Assembly: GCA_022605405.1 (NCBI GenBank)
Contig: JABYQQ010000007.1
Location: forward strand, 1,488,001-1,552,000
Length of the DNA: 64,000 nucleotides
Source of the DNA: Earliella scabrosa
Taxonomy: Eukaryota; Basidiomycota; Agaricomycetes; Polyporales; Polyporaceae
Direction: 5' to 3'
Numbering within the stretch: position 1 is the first letter of the stretch; each line of letters begins with the position of its first letter. The notes under the pieces were generated by a model. The model was not told the DNA's origin, ran no database searches, and saw nothing but the letters and a program-made list of their open reading frames with translations. Below, piece by piece: positions 24,361 to 37,638 of this stretch. The translations under genes and the position numbers were made by a program.

Positions 24361-27300
24361 ATGACCACCGTCTGTATCATCACCGACAACAGTACTACGG
24401 GCACCCCCCGATCCTCGTCCCCTACCTCTCACTCCATCGACATCGCCCAGGCGTCGACAGACTTCCACACTCTGCAACGTGTTCTATCCCTTCGTTCCCA
24501 GGTTCCTGACCCAGTGACACCAGCGAACGAGACGGATGTCGAGAAGGCCGACCCATCCGATGTTTTTGATTTGCGTGCCTTCCTCAAGTCCTCAAGTCAA
24601 GCCTCTGAAAAGGCGGGGCTCGCGAACAAGCACGTCGGTGTCACTTGGGACAATTTGCGAGTAGAGGGAGTAGGCGGTCCTGGACATAGGGTACGTTCTA
24701 CATCGCGTACACCGTCAGCCCGCGCCGTCTAACCCCACCCGGCGTCTAGATCTACGTGCATACGTTCGGACGTACGTCTCTCGGCTTTCCTCCCAACGCG
24801 GTGCAGCCATTGACATGTGGGGATTGCAGAGGATGCGCTTCGTTTCTGGCTCACCCCGTACCGCATCGTGCGAAGCGTATTCGAGACCGTGATTCCTGCT
24901 CTCAGGCCACACCCTCCTCTGACCACCATCCTCCACCCGTATGTCAACTCCATCTATAGTTCACAGCGTCCGTTAACACGAAAAACCCACAGGCAGTCAG
25001 GTTTGTTGAAACCGGGAGAGATGTGCTTGGTGCTCGGCTGCCCAGGCTCAGGATGTACCACGTTCTTGAAGGCTATTGCCAACCAGCGCCAGGACTTTGC
25101 GTCTGTCCAGGGGGATGTCAGGTACGCTGGTATTGATGCTCATGACATGGCCAAGCACTACAAAGGCGAGGTGGTGTACAACGAGGAGGGTGCGTGTGTC
25201 ATGGCATCTCCCACCACAATATCCATTCATTCAAGCGCCGACAGATGACCGTCACATCGCGACTCTGACCGTGGCGCAGACCCTCGACTTCGCGCTCTCC
25301 CTGAAGACCCCCGGTCCCAAGGGACGCCTTCCCGGAATGACCCGCCAGGAGTTCAACGAGGCGGTTCGCAGCATGCTCCTCCGGATGCTCAACATCTCAC
25401 ACGCCGCAGATACGTATGTCGGCGACGAGTATGTTCGCGGTGTCTCAGGCGGTGAACGCAAGCGTGTCTCGATCGCGGAGATGATGGCCACCCGCGCACA
25501 TGTGCTCTGTTTCGACAACTCCACTCGCGGCCTCGATGCTAGTACCGCCCTCGACTTCATCAAGGCCATGCGGATCATGACGGACATACTCGGGCAGACG
25601 ACGTTCGCTACCTTGTGGGTGCCTCACCGCTAGCGCTGCCCGACCGTCCTCCATGGCTGTTCTCATCAGATCTGCAGGTACCAAGCCGGCGAAGGCATCT
25701 ATGAGCTCTTCGACAAAGTCCTCATCCTCGACAAGGGCCGTCAAGTGTACTTCGGACCTCCTTCTGAAGCTCGTGCGTACTTCGAAGGCCTCGGTTACGC
25801 TTCGCTCCCTCGTCAAAGCACTCCCGACTATCTGACTGGCTGCACGGACCCGAACGAGCGGCAGTTCGCTCCCGGACGGTCTGAGGCGGACGTACCATGC
25901 ACCCCGGAGGCGTTGGAAAAGGCCTTCCTTGAATCTCCCTACGCCAGCGACATGATGAACGATCTCGCCAAATACAAGCAGAAGATGGAGGTCGACAAGG
26001 CCGACCAGGAGGCATTCCGGGCCGCCGTTCTCGCTGACAAGAAGAAGGGTGTGTCGCAGAAGAGCCCCTACACCCTCGGATTCACCGGTCAGGTCAAGGC
26101 GCTGTTCATCCGGCAGTTCAGGATGCGACTGCAGGATCGGTTCCAGATCATCACGAGCTGGACTCTGTCTTTCGTGAGCTTGACGATGTTTGTCGCCTGA
26201 TTGACTGAGCGCTGACGTTGTGATGCAGATCCTGGCTGTTGTCATCGGTGGTGCGTTCTTTAACCTCCAGACGACCTCTCTCGGTGCATTTGTGCGAGGG
26301 TCTGTAATCTGGACCGGTCTCCTTAACTGCGTTCTTGACACGCTTGCCGAGGTACGTCGAAGCTGTTCGGCAGCACTCTGCACATGAATGGTTACTCACA
26401 TCATTGCAGATGCCCATCCAGATGCTTGGTCGTCCAATCCTGAAGAAACAGGTGCGTCTCTCCTATCTGACGGCGTCAAGACTGCTCATATCCTCTTCCA
26501 GACTAACTATGCGCTGTACCGTCCCGCTGCCGTTGTCATCGCAAACACGCTGTCGGATATACCATTCTCTGCCGTTCGGACCTTCGTTTTCAACATCATC
26601 GTCTACTTCATGTCCGGCCTTTCGCGCACCGCGGGCGGGTTCTTCACCTACCACCTCTTAGTATGTACCGATCTGCTCCTGATGGTCCGTCGTGCTGACA
26701 CCTCTTCTCTGCAGGTCTATGTCACATTCTTGACGATGCAAGGCCTGTTCCGGTCGTTTGGCATCATGTTCTCGAATTTCGACACGGCGTTCCGACTGGC
26801 GACTTTCCTGATGCCCAATTTGATCCAGTACTGTGGTTACGCCATCCCCGTGTTTGACATGAAACGCTGGTTGTTTTGGATTGTCAGTATTTTCTGTATT
26901 AGCGCCGTCATTCTCCCCTGCTCACCAGTTCCTTGACAGTACTACATTAACCCGATCGCATACGGTAAGTCAGGGGTTCATACACCTACGACAGTATCTG
27001 ATTTCCGGATGATCAGCTTGGGTCGGACTCACTGAGAACGAGTTCAGTCGCGTAGAGGTGCGTTCACTCGTCGTGATAGGAAATTGTGAGCAAACGGACT
27101 GACGATGTGGTTAAGTTCACCTGCGACGGCAACTCCATCGTACCGCGCAACCCGCCTGGTGTGGACAAGTACCCGTGGGTCGTCAAGCTATCCTTTTATA
27201 TCCCCACCACCTGACATCCTGCCTTCAGTACGGGACTAGGACCAAATCAAGTATGCACGCTCTTCGGGTCCCAACCGGCACAGGACACCATCAGCGGCAC

Positions 27301-29989
27301 CGATTACATCAGAGAGGGATTCGGTCTCAACGCCGCGGACCTCTGGCGCCGCAACTTCCTCGTCCTCATCGGCTTCATGATCCTCTTCCAGATCACCCAG
27401 GTCGTCCTGATCGAGTACCTCCAGACGTTCGACGGCGGCTCCGCTGTGACCATCTTTGCTCCGGAAGATTCTGAAACCAAGAAGCTGAATGCCACCCTCC
27501 GCGAGAGGACACAGAGTCGGATGGGCAAGAGCGCAGGCGAGAAGGCCCAGGTTGTGGCGGACGATCCTGGCGGGTGCGTGCGCGGCTGTATGAGCGCTGT
27601 CGGCGGGCGTTGAGAGCTGATCGTCGACATGCGCAGACCCGCTAAGAAGTTCCATGGCAAGCCGTTAACCTGGGAGGAGGTCAACTACCATGTACCTGTT
27701 CCTGGGGGCGTCCGCAGACTCCTGCACGACGTGTACGGCTACGTCAAACCTGGCACAATGACCGCGCTCATGGGTGCGTCTGGCGCTGGCAAGACGACGT
27801 GTCTCGACGTCCTCGCCCAGCGCAAGAACATTGGTGTCGTTTCCGGAACCCTACTCCTCGATGGCAAGCCGCTGGGAGTCGACTTCGCTCGCAACACGGC
27901 GTATGCTGAGCAGATGGACGTCCACGAAGGCACCGCGACAGTCCGCGAGGCAATGCGATTCTCTGCCTACCTCCGCCAACCCCCCGAGGTTCCCAAGGAG
28001 GAGAAGGACCAATACGTCGAGGAGATGATCGAGGTGCTCGAGCTCCAGGACCTGGCCGATGCGCTCGTATACAGCCTGAGCGTCGAGGCCCGCAAGCGTC
28101 TGACTATCGGCGTCGAGCTTGCCAGTCGCCCGTCCCTCCTCTTCCTCGACGAGCCGACCTCGGGTCTCGATGGTCAAAGCGCGTGGAACCTCGTCCGCTT
28201 CCTCCGCAAGCTCGCTGACAGCGGCCAGGCGATCCTCTGCACGATCCACCAGCCGTCATCGCTCCTCATCCAGACGTTCGACAAGCTCCTCCTTCTCGAG
28301 CGCGGCGGCGAGACGGTTTACTTCGGTGACATCGGACCGGACTGCCATATCCTGCGCGACTACTTCGCCCGCCATGGCGCGCACTGCCCTGAGAACGTCA
28401 ACCCTGCTGAGTTCATGCTCGATGCGATTGGTGCCGGTCTGACCCCCCGCGTCGGCGATCGGGATTGGTGCGAGCACTGGCGCGAGTCGAGGGAGTACAA
28501 GGACGTCCTCAAGGAGATTGACAGGATCAAGCATTCGAGCTCTACTGCGGAGGAGAAACCGGCCTCGTTGTGTAAGCCGCTCTCACTGTGCTCTCGGTAT
28601 GAGTTACTGAGAACGATGTTGTACAGATGCGACGTCGTTCTGGCATCAACTGCGTTATGTGGTGCAGAGGAACAACACGAAGCTGTGGCGCTCGCCGGAC
28701 TACGTCTTCAGTCGGGTTTTCGTGCATGCCTTCATTGCACTCTCAATCTCCCTCTCGTTCTTGCAGTTGGGTGTTGGCAGGCGTGACCTGCAGTACCGCG
28801 TGTTCGCGATGTGAGTATCACTCCTTTGTTCGTTGGACGCATGATGGCTAATTGCTGTCCACAGTTACTGGGCCGTGATTTTGCCACCCAATATCATGGG
28901 TCAGCTCGAGCCGATGTGGATCATCAATCGGCGCATATTCGTCCGCGGTGGGTCTTTCTTATTGCTCCATAGGTAGCCAGCAATTGACATTTCGGCGACA
29001 GAGGCCTCCAGTCGCATCTACTCTCCATACGTGTTCGCCATCGGGCAGCTCATCGGCGAGATGCCATACTCGCTCCTCTGCGCTGTGGTGTACTGGGTCC
29101 TCATGGTAAGTACCACCACCTCCTCACAAGCCCATACAACTCGGACTCACTCGGTTTTCCAGGTCTTCCCCATGGCCTTCGGCCAGGGCTCCGCGGGCCT
29201 CGGCGGCCAGTTCTTCCAGCTGCTCGTCATCGTCTTCGTCGAGATCTTCGGCGTCAGCCTCGGGCAGTTCATCGGCGCCATCTCCCCCAGCATGCAAATC
29301 GCGCCGCTCTTCAACCCGTTCATCAGTCTCGTGCTCGGCACCTTCGCGGGCGTGACGCTGCCCTACCCCTCGCTCCCGACGTACTGGCGGTGGCTCAACC
29401 AGCTCACGCCGTTCACGCGCATCTTGGGCGCGATGTTGCCTACCGAGCTTCAGTGAGTCGTGGCTCCGGTCGGAGCCTTTTGAGTGTGCGCTGACGAGTG
29501 GGGTCCACTGTACAGCGGTCTTGTGATCCAGTGCAAGGCGGACGAGTTCATCCGGTTCGACCCGCCGTCGGGCCAGACGTGCGCGCAGTGGGCGAATGAG
29601 TTCGTCCAGGGCGTCGGTGGCTACCTCGACAACCCGAACGCCACCGCGGCGTGCCGCTACTGCGAATATGATGTACGTATATTTTGCTTGTTGCCAGCTC
29701 GATGCCTCGCTAACGTTTGTCGTCGCAGGTTGGAGACGAGTTCTTCCTGCCCTTGAACCTCCGGTACGAGAACCGGTGGCGGGATGTGTGGATCTTGTTT
29801 GCCTTCTCGGGTGCGTTCTAGAATTTGATTGCCCACGGAGATAATAGTGGACTGACTGGGCGTTCCGTTACTTGCAGTCTTCAACTTGATCGCTACCATC
29901 AGTGAGTTTCACCCGTGTATATTGCCCCGAATACGCCACTGACGCCATTGACAGTCGCATCCCGCTACCTCCGCTATGCCAAACGATAG
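24361..29989 (+). CDS. PDR-type ABC transporter (ABCG, full length), copy 1
   Basis: 23 exons: 24361-24690, 24750-24771, 24830-24938, 24993-25189, 25245-25614, 25678-26173, 26229-26351, 26410-26451, 26502-26660, 26715-26882, 26940-26964, 27017-27057, 27116-27174, 27229-27573, 27637-28571, 28627-28810, 28865-28947, 29002-29105, 29163-29452, 29516-29672, 29729-29810, 29878-29901, 29955-29989, giving 1,459 aa. The order is (NBD-TMD)x2. NBD1 has the degenerate PDR Walker [10 protein letters not shown] (about 169-177), signature VSGGERKR (about 286) and [12 protein letters not shown]2 has canonical GASGAGKTT (about 875), the degenerate signature LSVEARKR and [12 protein letters not shown]. This asymmetry is normal for fungal PDR pumps, which export drugs, lipids or plant/wood compounds across the plasma membrane. 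The frame is intact throughout. The substrate is unknown. Confidence 0.95.
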
Positions 29990-30608
29990 ACAAGCGCATC
30001 TGGCATCGCTTGGCGAGTGCCTTCAAGTTCTTCCGAGTTGTCCCCTACGCCTTGCGATATTCCTGATGTTGCCACTGTCTAGTACCTTCCACCTGAATAT
30101 CACTGTCGTTCAAGCTGAACTGAGGCGACGCTGGTACTTCTACAAGTTCTACAAATGTAAGCAGTTGAACGGATGCCTGAGCGCATTTCCTGAAATCCTC
30201 TGCCGGGGCCGGATATCACGGTGGCTCAAAGTTGAGGCGATCTTGTCAAGACTCAAGACAGGGTACAATACTACGCCCTCGGAGGCTAGTTCTGCAAGCA
30301 CAGCTCCAGTCTACTTCATGGAAATCCGCCAAACTGGCGCGCGCGGCATATTACATGTCCTTACTGCATGCGCAGCTGCGGTCTACACATGTCGCGCAAC
30401 GGACGAGCTCGGCGCGCGGTACCCGCGCTCCGTGTGGTCGAGGAGAAGTTGCAGAACTTCAAGATCAACGCACTCGCGCATCAGTGACGTCAAAATAGGA
30501 AGACCCGTGGTTCACGGACTTCAGAGACGCTCGCGCCGCTTGGCCCCTGAAGCCAAGCTCGAGATGCTGACCTCAGGTAAGCTCTCGAGTCCGGACGGAG
30601 GTGAATGT

Positions 30609-30624
30609 CCGACTCCGGAGTCGG
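30609..30624. repeat. Perfect 16-nt palindrome CCGACTCCGGAGTCGG
   Basis: The sequence reads identically on both strands. It shares the core GACTCCG..CGGAGTCGGTGC with a palindrome inside the transposon at 55383-55402, suggesting a dispersed element family. Confidence 0.55.
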
Positions 30625-31997
30625 TGCCATGCGCCACAATGACTGTTGTCAGCAAACCGCGGACAGTGGTACCATTGTCTCAAGCTTGTGCGCCATACTT
30701 ACTCTGGAGTCTGCTGTCCCGCTGCGCCACAGATGGCAGGCGGGGTCACGCCCGGCTTGGTAGTTGGCTGACTAAGTAGTACTTGTCAGTACTAGTGTGA
30801 GGCGAGGACATGAGCAACCGTAGGGTACTCGTTTCTATCGAAACATGTGCCAACGGCGACTTACTGGTGCTTTTGCTCGCCACCATCAGCAGAAATCGAG
30901 TGCGTAAGCGATCGTCATGTCCGAGCGGGACTCGAGGAGCGTGGGTGGCTTGTGTGAGATGAGACATCGCGCTGCAGACAAAGGAGTCCAACGTGGTCAG
31001 TAGGCCAAGAAAGGCAACCAAATATTCCCCAAGACTCAATTAAGGCCTCGATCGCACCTGCAATATGTAGATCTCAGATTTACGCCAGATAGCATCTGAC
31101 GATAGACTCAAGAAACACCGTCCACATGACCAACCATGGCCTCCTCCTGCGCAGTGCGCACCACTACCACCACCCGATGTTTCACGTTACACGCAGAGGC
31201 CTATGGCGTAAGTCTCCATTAGCTGAACGGGCCGGGTGGCAGCATGTTTGCGCTTAGTCACCGCTCCTTCTTCTATTCCCAGAGTCTAGTCTGACACCCG
31301 ACATGGGGCCGCGTGTGGTTGCGCGGAGGACGTGCATTGACTGGCTGACGGAAAGCGGGGAACTGATGGTCAGCGGAACGACGAGGCATTTATAGCCACG
31401 GGCCTAAGGACAAGGCAGCCTGGGTGAGTCGGTCAGAATGTATTGCGAAAGCAGACGCTCACCCATCCGTCACGTCATAGTGGGTTAGTACCGCGGAGCG
31501 TTCGGGCTTGTCCGCGTTACGCCAGAACTGTGACGGTTGTTGTGCTCTTTCTCCGAGTCTCCCTCGCGCGGTCCGTTTCACAGCTTCACAGTGGTCCGCA
31601 AACACGATGTTGGCACAGCCGGCCGACCGGGAAATGACTCAACAACAACCCAAGCCTGCTTCTCGACTCATCTCGCAGCATCGATTGACGGCGGTTCCGT
31701 TGCGGCACCGCGGCGATCTTCCCGACCGGACTAGCGAGTGGCTGGCTATGGAGCGCTGTGAGGGGACACAGGCGAGGACGAGGGCGAGGTGTACGCAATT
31801 GGTAGCGTGAACATGGACAGGACATCGATAAGGCAGGGAGCAAACGGCCAGCAGCGCGGCCAACATGGTTGGGTCGGCCTCGGAAGTGATGGCATTATCG
31901 GTTGGTGATGCGGAGAGTTTCTACGTGAGAATGTCCGGAGGACGCATGCTTGCTAAGGAGGCGCTCGGCGTGTAACAAAGCTTACCAGACGGTTTCT

Positions 31998-32004
31998 TAT
32001 AAAA
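31998..32004 (+). promoter_or_regulatory. Probable TATA box of ABC transporter copy 2
   Basis: TATAAAA lies 68-74 bp upstream of the ATG at 32072, a usual spacing for a fungal core promoter. Copy 1 has no such box at the equivalent place, hinting that the two copies are regulated differently. This is inference from sequence only. Confidence 0.5.
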
Positions 32005-32071
32005 ACGCCCTTCGCACATGCCGTCTCCTCGATCGCTTCCTCCCCATTCTTGAGCTGCACCTACGCTCGCC

Positions 32072-35000
32072 ATGGCGGAAACCCCAGGAGACGATCGCAC
32101 CCTTCGTGGCGACGCGACCCCGCTGCCCGACTCTCATCACGTAGACGTTGCTCAAGCCGAGGCTCAGTTTAACGAGCTCCAACGTGTTCTCTCCATTCGC
32201 TCCCAGCAGGCGGACTCGGAAAGCACCCAGTCAGCCCACGGAAACGACGTCGAAAAGGGCGAGAAGAGCGAGGGGGGCTTTGACCTTCGCACCTACCTCA
32301 CCTCCTCCAGCGCAGCCGCGCAGGAGGCAGGGCTCGCGCACAAACATGTTGGTGTCACCTGGGAAAACCTCAAGGTGGAAGGTGTTGGAGGCATCGGACA
32401 CAAGGTGGGTCTCCGCGCCCAGCCAACACCCATATACGTGTTTTTCTGATTCCATCGGCGTCTAGATCTACGTGGGCACCTTTGGCCGTATGTCTTGGCA
32501 TTCACGATGCTGCCTCGTCGTGACTGACGCGCGAATCTTGCAGAGGAGGCGGTTGGCTTCTGGCTGTACCCATTCCGCTTGGCGCGGAGGGTGGTTGAGG
32601 CGGTTGTTCCTGCCATGCGACCTCAGCTTCCTGTCAGCACCATTCTCCATCCGTAGGTCCATTCGCCTCCAGCTCGCAGCGATAACCGCTTACGCTCGCG
32701 CACAGCCAATCGGGACTGCTCAAGCCCGGAGAGATGTGTTTGGTCCTCGGATGCCCAGGCTCCGGGTGCACCACGTTCCTGAAGGCTATCGCCAACCAAC
32801 GCCAGGATTACGCGTCAATTCAGGGAGACGTCAGATATGCTGGCATCGATGCGCACGACATGGCCAAGTACTACAAAGGCGAAGTGGTGTACAACGAGGA
32901 GGGTGGGTGATATGCGCATGGCCGTGCCGCAGCCTACTCACGCGCGTGCCGTTAGATGACCGTCATATCGCGACACTCACCGTGGCCCAGACCCTTAACT
33001 TCGCGCTCTCGCTCAAGACTCCTGGGCCCAAGGGACGTCTCCCCGGCATGACTCGCAAAGAGTTCGACGAGACGGTCCGCAACACGCTGCTCAATATGCT
33101 CAACATCTCGCACACCGCCAACACGTACGTTGGCGACGAGTTCGTCCGTGGCGTCTCCGGCGGCGAGCGCAAGCGTGTATCGATCGCGGAGATGATGGCG
33201 ACGCGCGCGCACGTCCTTTGCTTCGACAATTCAACCCGTGGCTTGGACGCCAGCACCGCCCTCGACTTTATCAAGGCGATGCGCGTCATGACAGATATCC
33301 TCGGGCAGACGACCTTCGCGACCCTGTGCGTCTTTCTTCGCCGTAATCTCTCACGCGGCGCACTAACCCTATTCCGCAGCTACCAGGCCGGCGAGGGTAT
33401 CTATGAGCTCTTCGACAAGGTACTTGTCCTCGATAAGGGCCGTCAGGTTTACTTCGGGCCTCCTTCCGAGGCTCGCGCGTACTTCGAGGGCCTCGGCTAC
33501 AAGTCCCTCCCCCGCCAGAGTACCCCTGACTACCTCACTGGTTGCACGGACCCGAACGAACGGCAGTTCGCCCCTGGTCGCTCCGAGGCGGATGTTCCAT
33601 GCACCCCAGAGGCATTGGAGGAGGCCTTCCTCCAGTCCCGCTACGCTGGCTACCTGTATGATGACCTCGCCAAGTACAAGGAGAAGATGGAGGTCGACAA
33701 GGCCGACCAGGAGGCGTTCCGTGCCGCCGTCCTCGCTGACAAGAAGAAGGGTGTGTCGAAGAAGAGCCCCTACACGCTTGGTTTCACCGGTCAGGTCCGC
33801 TCGTTGTTCATCCGGCAGTTCAGGATGCGTCTGCAGGATCGGTTCCAGTTGATCACGAGCTTCACCTTGTCGACTGTGAGTTATCAGCGTGGACTTCCCC
33901 TCGCATGGCAGCGATCTGACGTCGGCCCTGTAGATTTTGGCTCTTGTTATTGGTGCTGCGTACTACAACCTCGAGTTGACTTCCGCGGGTGCCTTCACCC
34001 GCGGTTCCGTCATTTTCGCTGCTCTGCTCACGTGCTGTCTCGATACCTTCGGTGAAGTGAGTATATCGCTTCGTCTTTGCAGGTGTATGTAACTGACGAA
34101 CGTCACCCAGATGCCCGTCCAAATGCTTGGCCGTCCCATTCTCAAGAAACAGGTGTGTTACCCGTCTGCGGGTAGCTCCCGATACAGTCACTGACATGCC
34201 TTGATATGTAGACGAATTATGCCCTCTATCGTCCCGCTGCTGTAGCTATAGCCAACACGCTCTCCGACATACCCTTCTCGGCCGTCCGGATCTTCATCTA
34301 CAACATCATCATCTACTTCATGTCCAACCTCTCGCGCAATGCCGGTGGCTTCTTCACCTACCACCTATTTGTGAATTTCCTTCACATCATCCTTGAATGC
34401 TATCGTAGATGCCTGACACTCGACGTTACAGATCTATATGGCGTTCTTGACCATGCAAGGCTTCTTCCGGACCTTCGGTATCATGTGCTCAAACTTCGAC
34501 TCGGCGTTCCGACTGGCGACTTTCTTCATCCCCAACATGATCCAGTATGCTGGTTACATGATCCCGGTGTTCCAGATGAAGCGGTGGTTGTTCTGGATTG
34601 TGAGTACCCTCTGCTACTCTCCTACCGCGTCTCAAGTCTGACATACCCCCGTACAGTACTACATCAACCCGGTCGCTTATGGTAAGTAGCCTCGTGATAC
34701 GAGTCAACTGACAGACCGCTGACAACCCCGTCAGCCTTCGTCGGCATTATGGAGAACGAGTTCATGCGCATTGGGGTATGTCGCACTATCCCTCCCGTTG
34801 TAAGCCGATGCTGACGTCATCGTGTAGTTCTCCTGCGACGGCAATTCGATCGTGCCCCGCAACCCGCCTGGTGTGGACAAGTACCCGTAAGTATAGTTCC
34901 CATGGCCATTACCGCGCCGTGCTCACCACGATGACAGCACGGGCCTGGGACCAAACCAAGTGTGCACGCTCTACGGTGCCTTCCCCGGTCAGGAGGTCGT

Positions 35001-37638
35001 CACCGGCCGCAACTACGTTGACATCGGATACGGGCTGAACGTCTCGGACATCTGGCGCCGCAACTTCCTCGTCCTGCTCGGGTTTTTGATCCTTTTCCAA
35101 ATCACTCAGCTCGTCCTGATCGAGTACTTCCCCCACTTCGACGGCGGCTCGTCCATCACCATCTACGCCCCCGAGGACGCGGACACGAAGAAGCGCAATG
35201 CCATCCTGCGTGAGCGCAAGGAGCGGCGCGCGGGCAAGAGCGTGAGCGAGAAGGCAGAGATCGAGAAGGAGGAGCAGGGCGGGTACGTACGACCATCCCC
35301 ATGGTCCAGTGCACCCGTTAATATGGTCGATATACAGAGTCACGACCAAGTTCTACGGCAAGCCATTCACCTGGGAGCAGATCAACTACCATGTCCCTGT
35401 CGCTGGCGGCACTCGCAGGCTGCTGCACGACGTGTATGGTTACGTCAAACCCGGCACTATGACTGCCCTCATGGGAGCTTCTGGCGCCGGCAAGACGACG
35501 TGTCTCGACGTCCTCGCCCAACGCAAGAACATCGGTGTCGTTTCCGGAACGCTGCTCTTGGACGGCAAGCCGCTCGATCTCGACTTCGCTCGCAACACGG
35601 CTTATGCCGAGCAGATGGACGTTCATGAGTTTACGGCCACCGTCCGCGAGGCGATGCGCTTCTCTGCCTACCTCCGCCAGCCGCCCGAGGTCTCGAAGGA
35701 GGAGAAGGACCAATACGTCGAGGAGATGATCGAGGTGCTCGAGCTCCAGGATCTCGCGGACGCTCTCGTCTTCAGCTTGAGCGTCGAGGCCCGCAAGCGT
35801 CTCACCATCGGCGTCGAGCTCGCCAGTCGCCCGTCGCTGCTCTTCCTCGACGAGCCGACGTCTGGTCTCGATGGTCAAAGCGCGTGGAACCTCGTCCGCT
35901 TCCTCCGCAAGCTTGCCGACAATGGCCAGGCGATCCTCTGCACGATCCACCAACCGTCCTCGCTCCTCATCCAGACGTTCGACAGGCTTCTGCTCCTCGA
36001 GCGCGGTGGCGAGACGGTGTACTTCGGCGACATCGGACCGGACTGCCACATCCTTCGCGACTACTTCGCCCGCCATGGTGCACACTGCCCGTCCAACGTC
36101 AACCCTGCCGAGTTCATGCTCGACGCCATCGGTGCTGGTTTGACCCCCCGTATTGGTGACCGCGACTGGAAGGACCACTGGCTTGAGTCGAAGGAGTACC
36201 AGGACGTCCTCGCCGAGATTGAGAAGATCAAGCACTCGACGTCCGACGATGGTGCCGCGCCGAAGAAGGTTTCCATGTGTAAGTTTGCCACTTCATGTCT
36301 GTACATCGGGAGTATCTCGCTCACTGTGAGGGTCCAGATGCTACGCCCTTCTGGCACCAGCTCCGTTACGTCGTCCAGCGCAACAACACGAAGCTCTGGC
36401 GCTCTCCGGACTACGTGTTCAGCCGGCTCTTCGTCCATGCCTTCATCTCCCTTTGGATTTCGCTCTCGTTCTTGCAACTGGGCAACGGACTGCGTGACCT
36501 GCAATACCGCATCTTCGGCATGTGAGTGTCACTTTCTCGTCGTGTGGTAGCCTCTCGCCTGACTTATCTTTGGTGTGTAGTTTCTGGGCCACCATCCTCC
36601 CCGCTATCGTCATGGGTCAGCTCGAGCCTATGTGGATCCTCAACCGCCGCGTGTTCATCCGAGGTGCGTTCCCTTCGTATACCCTTTGCTCGTGTGGAGA
36701 GCTGACGTCTCGTCAACAGAGGCGTCCAGTCGCATCTACTCGCCCTACGTGTTCGCCATCGGGCAGCTCATCGGCGAGATGCCGTACTCGCTTCTTTGCG
36801 CCATCGTGTACTGGGTCCTCATGGTGTTCCCCATGGGCTTCGGCCAGGGCTCCGCCGGGGTCGGCGGGCAGTTCTTCCAGCTGCTCATGATCATCTTCAT
36901 GGAGCTCTTCGGTGTCAGCCTCGGCCAGTTCATCGGCGCGATGTCGCCGAGCATGCAGATTGCGCCGCTGTTCAACCCCTTCATCATCCTCGTGCTCAGC
37001 ACCTTCTGCGGTGTGACGCTGCCGTACCCCTCGATGGCGACGTACTGGAGGTGGTTGTATGAGCTCAGCCCGTACACGCGGACGTTGGGCGCGATGCTCT
37101 CCACCGAGCTTCAGTGAGTAGTCTCGGCGTGGTTGTGTGGTTGATGGGATGCTGACTCTCGCGCGCTGCAGTGGCTTGCCGATTCAGTGCAAGGCTGACG
37201 AGCTGATCCGGTTCGACCCCCCGTCGGGTCAGACGTGCGCGCAGTGGGCCAGCGAGTTCGTACAAGGCTTCGGTGGTTACATCGCCAACCCGAACGCCAC
37301 TGAGCAGTGTCAATACTGCCAGTACCAGGTACGTTGGGCTTGACGCAGTCGATCTGTGAAGATAGGGGAGCTGACGACGGTCTATGCAGGTTGGAGACCA
37401 GTTCTTCTTGCCTCTCAACATCCGCTACGAGAACCGGTGGCGAGACGCATGGGTGCTCTTCGCGTTCTCTGGTATGTATTTTGCTCTGATCGAAGAGAGT
37501 TGCTTGCTGATCGTCATGATGTCTAGTTTTCAACCTGATTGCTACTATCAGTGAGTACTCGATCTGTCCGCATGCATTCATATAACTGACGTTGTCTTCA
37601 CAGTCGCTTCTCGCTTCCTCCGCTATGCTAAGCGGTAG
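32072..37638 (+). CDS. PDR-type ABC transporter (ABCG, full length), copy 2
   Basis: 22 exons: 32072-32404, 32466-32487, 32544-32652, 32706-32902, 32956-33325, 33380-33875, 33934-34056, 34111-34152, 34212-34370, 34432-34599, 34657-34681, 34735-34775, 34828-34886, 34938-35282, 35338-36278, 36338-36521, 36581-36663, 36720-37113, 37172-37328, 37390-37471, 37527-37550, 37604-37638, giving 1,462 aa. Same (NBD-TMD)x2 layout and motifs as copy 1 ([43 protein letters not shown]). Nearly all exon lengths equal those of copy 1; only exons 1 and 15 differ, by one and two codons, and exon 18 is the fusion of copy-1 exons 18 and 19 (394 = 104 + 290 nt). Both copies read intact, so both are probably functional efflux pumps derived from a tandem duplication. 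Confidence 0.95.

Larger units (their letters stand above)
29990..32071. other. Intergenic region between the two ABC transporters
   Basis: 2.1 kb with no assignable exon chain. Frames such as 29976-30779 (+) and 30746-31039 (-) show no known domain and overlap low-complexity DNA. It includes a perfect 16-nt palindrome at 30609-30624 and the TATA-type promoter of copy 2 near its right end. Confidence 0.5.

Noticed and set aside
29976..30779. 267-aa plus-strand frame after ABC transporter 1
   Set aside because: It overlaps the true 3' end of the transporter in another frame, has no recognisable motif, and extends into palindromic repeat-like DNA.
35318..36235. 305-aa open frame on the minus strand opposite ABC transporter 2
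   Set aside because: It lies wholly antisense to the conserved NBD2 exon; its Leu/Glu/Val-rich sequence is the expected mirror of GC-rich codons there. The same happens opposite copy 1 (25445-26383).
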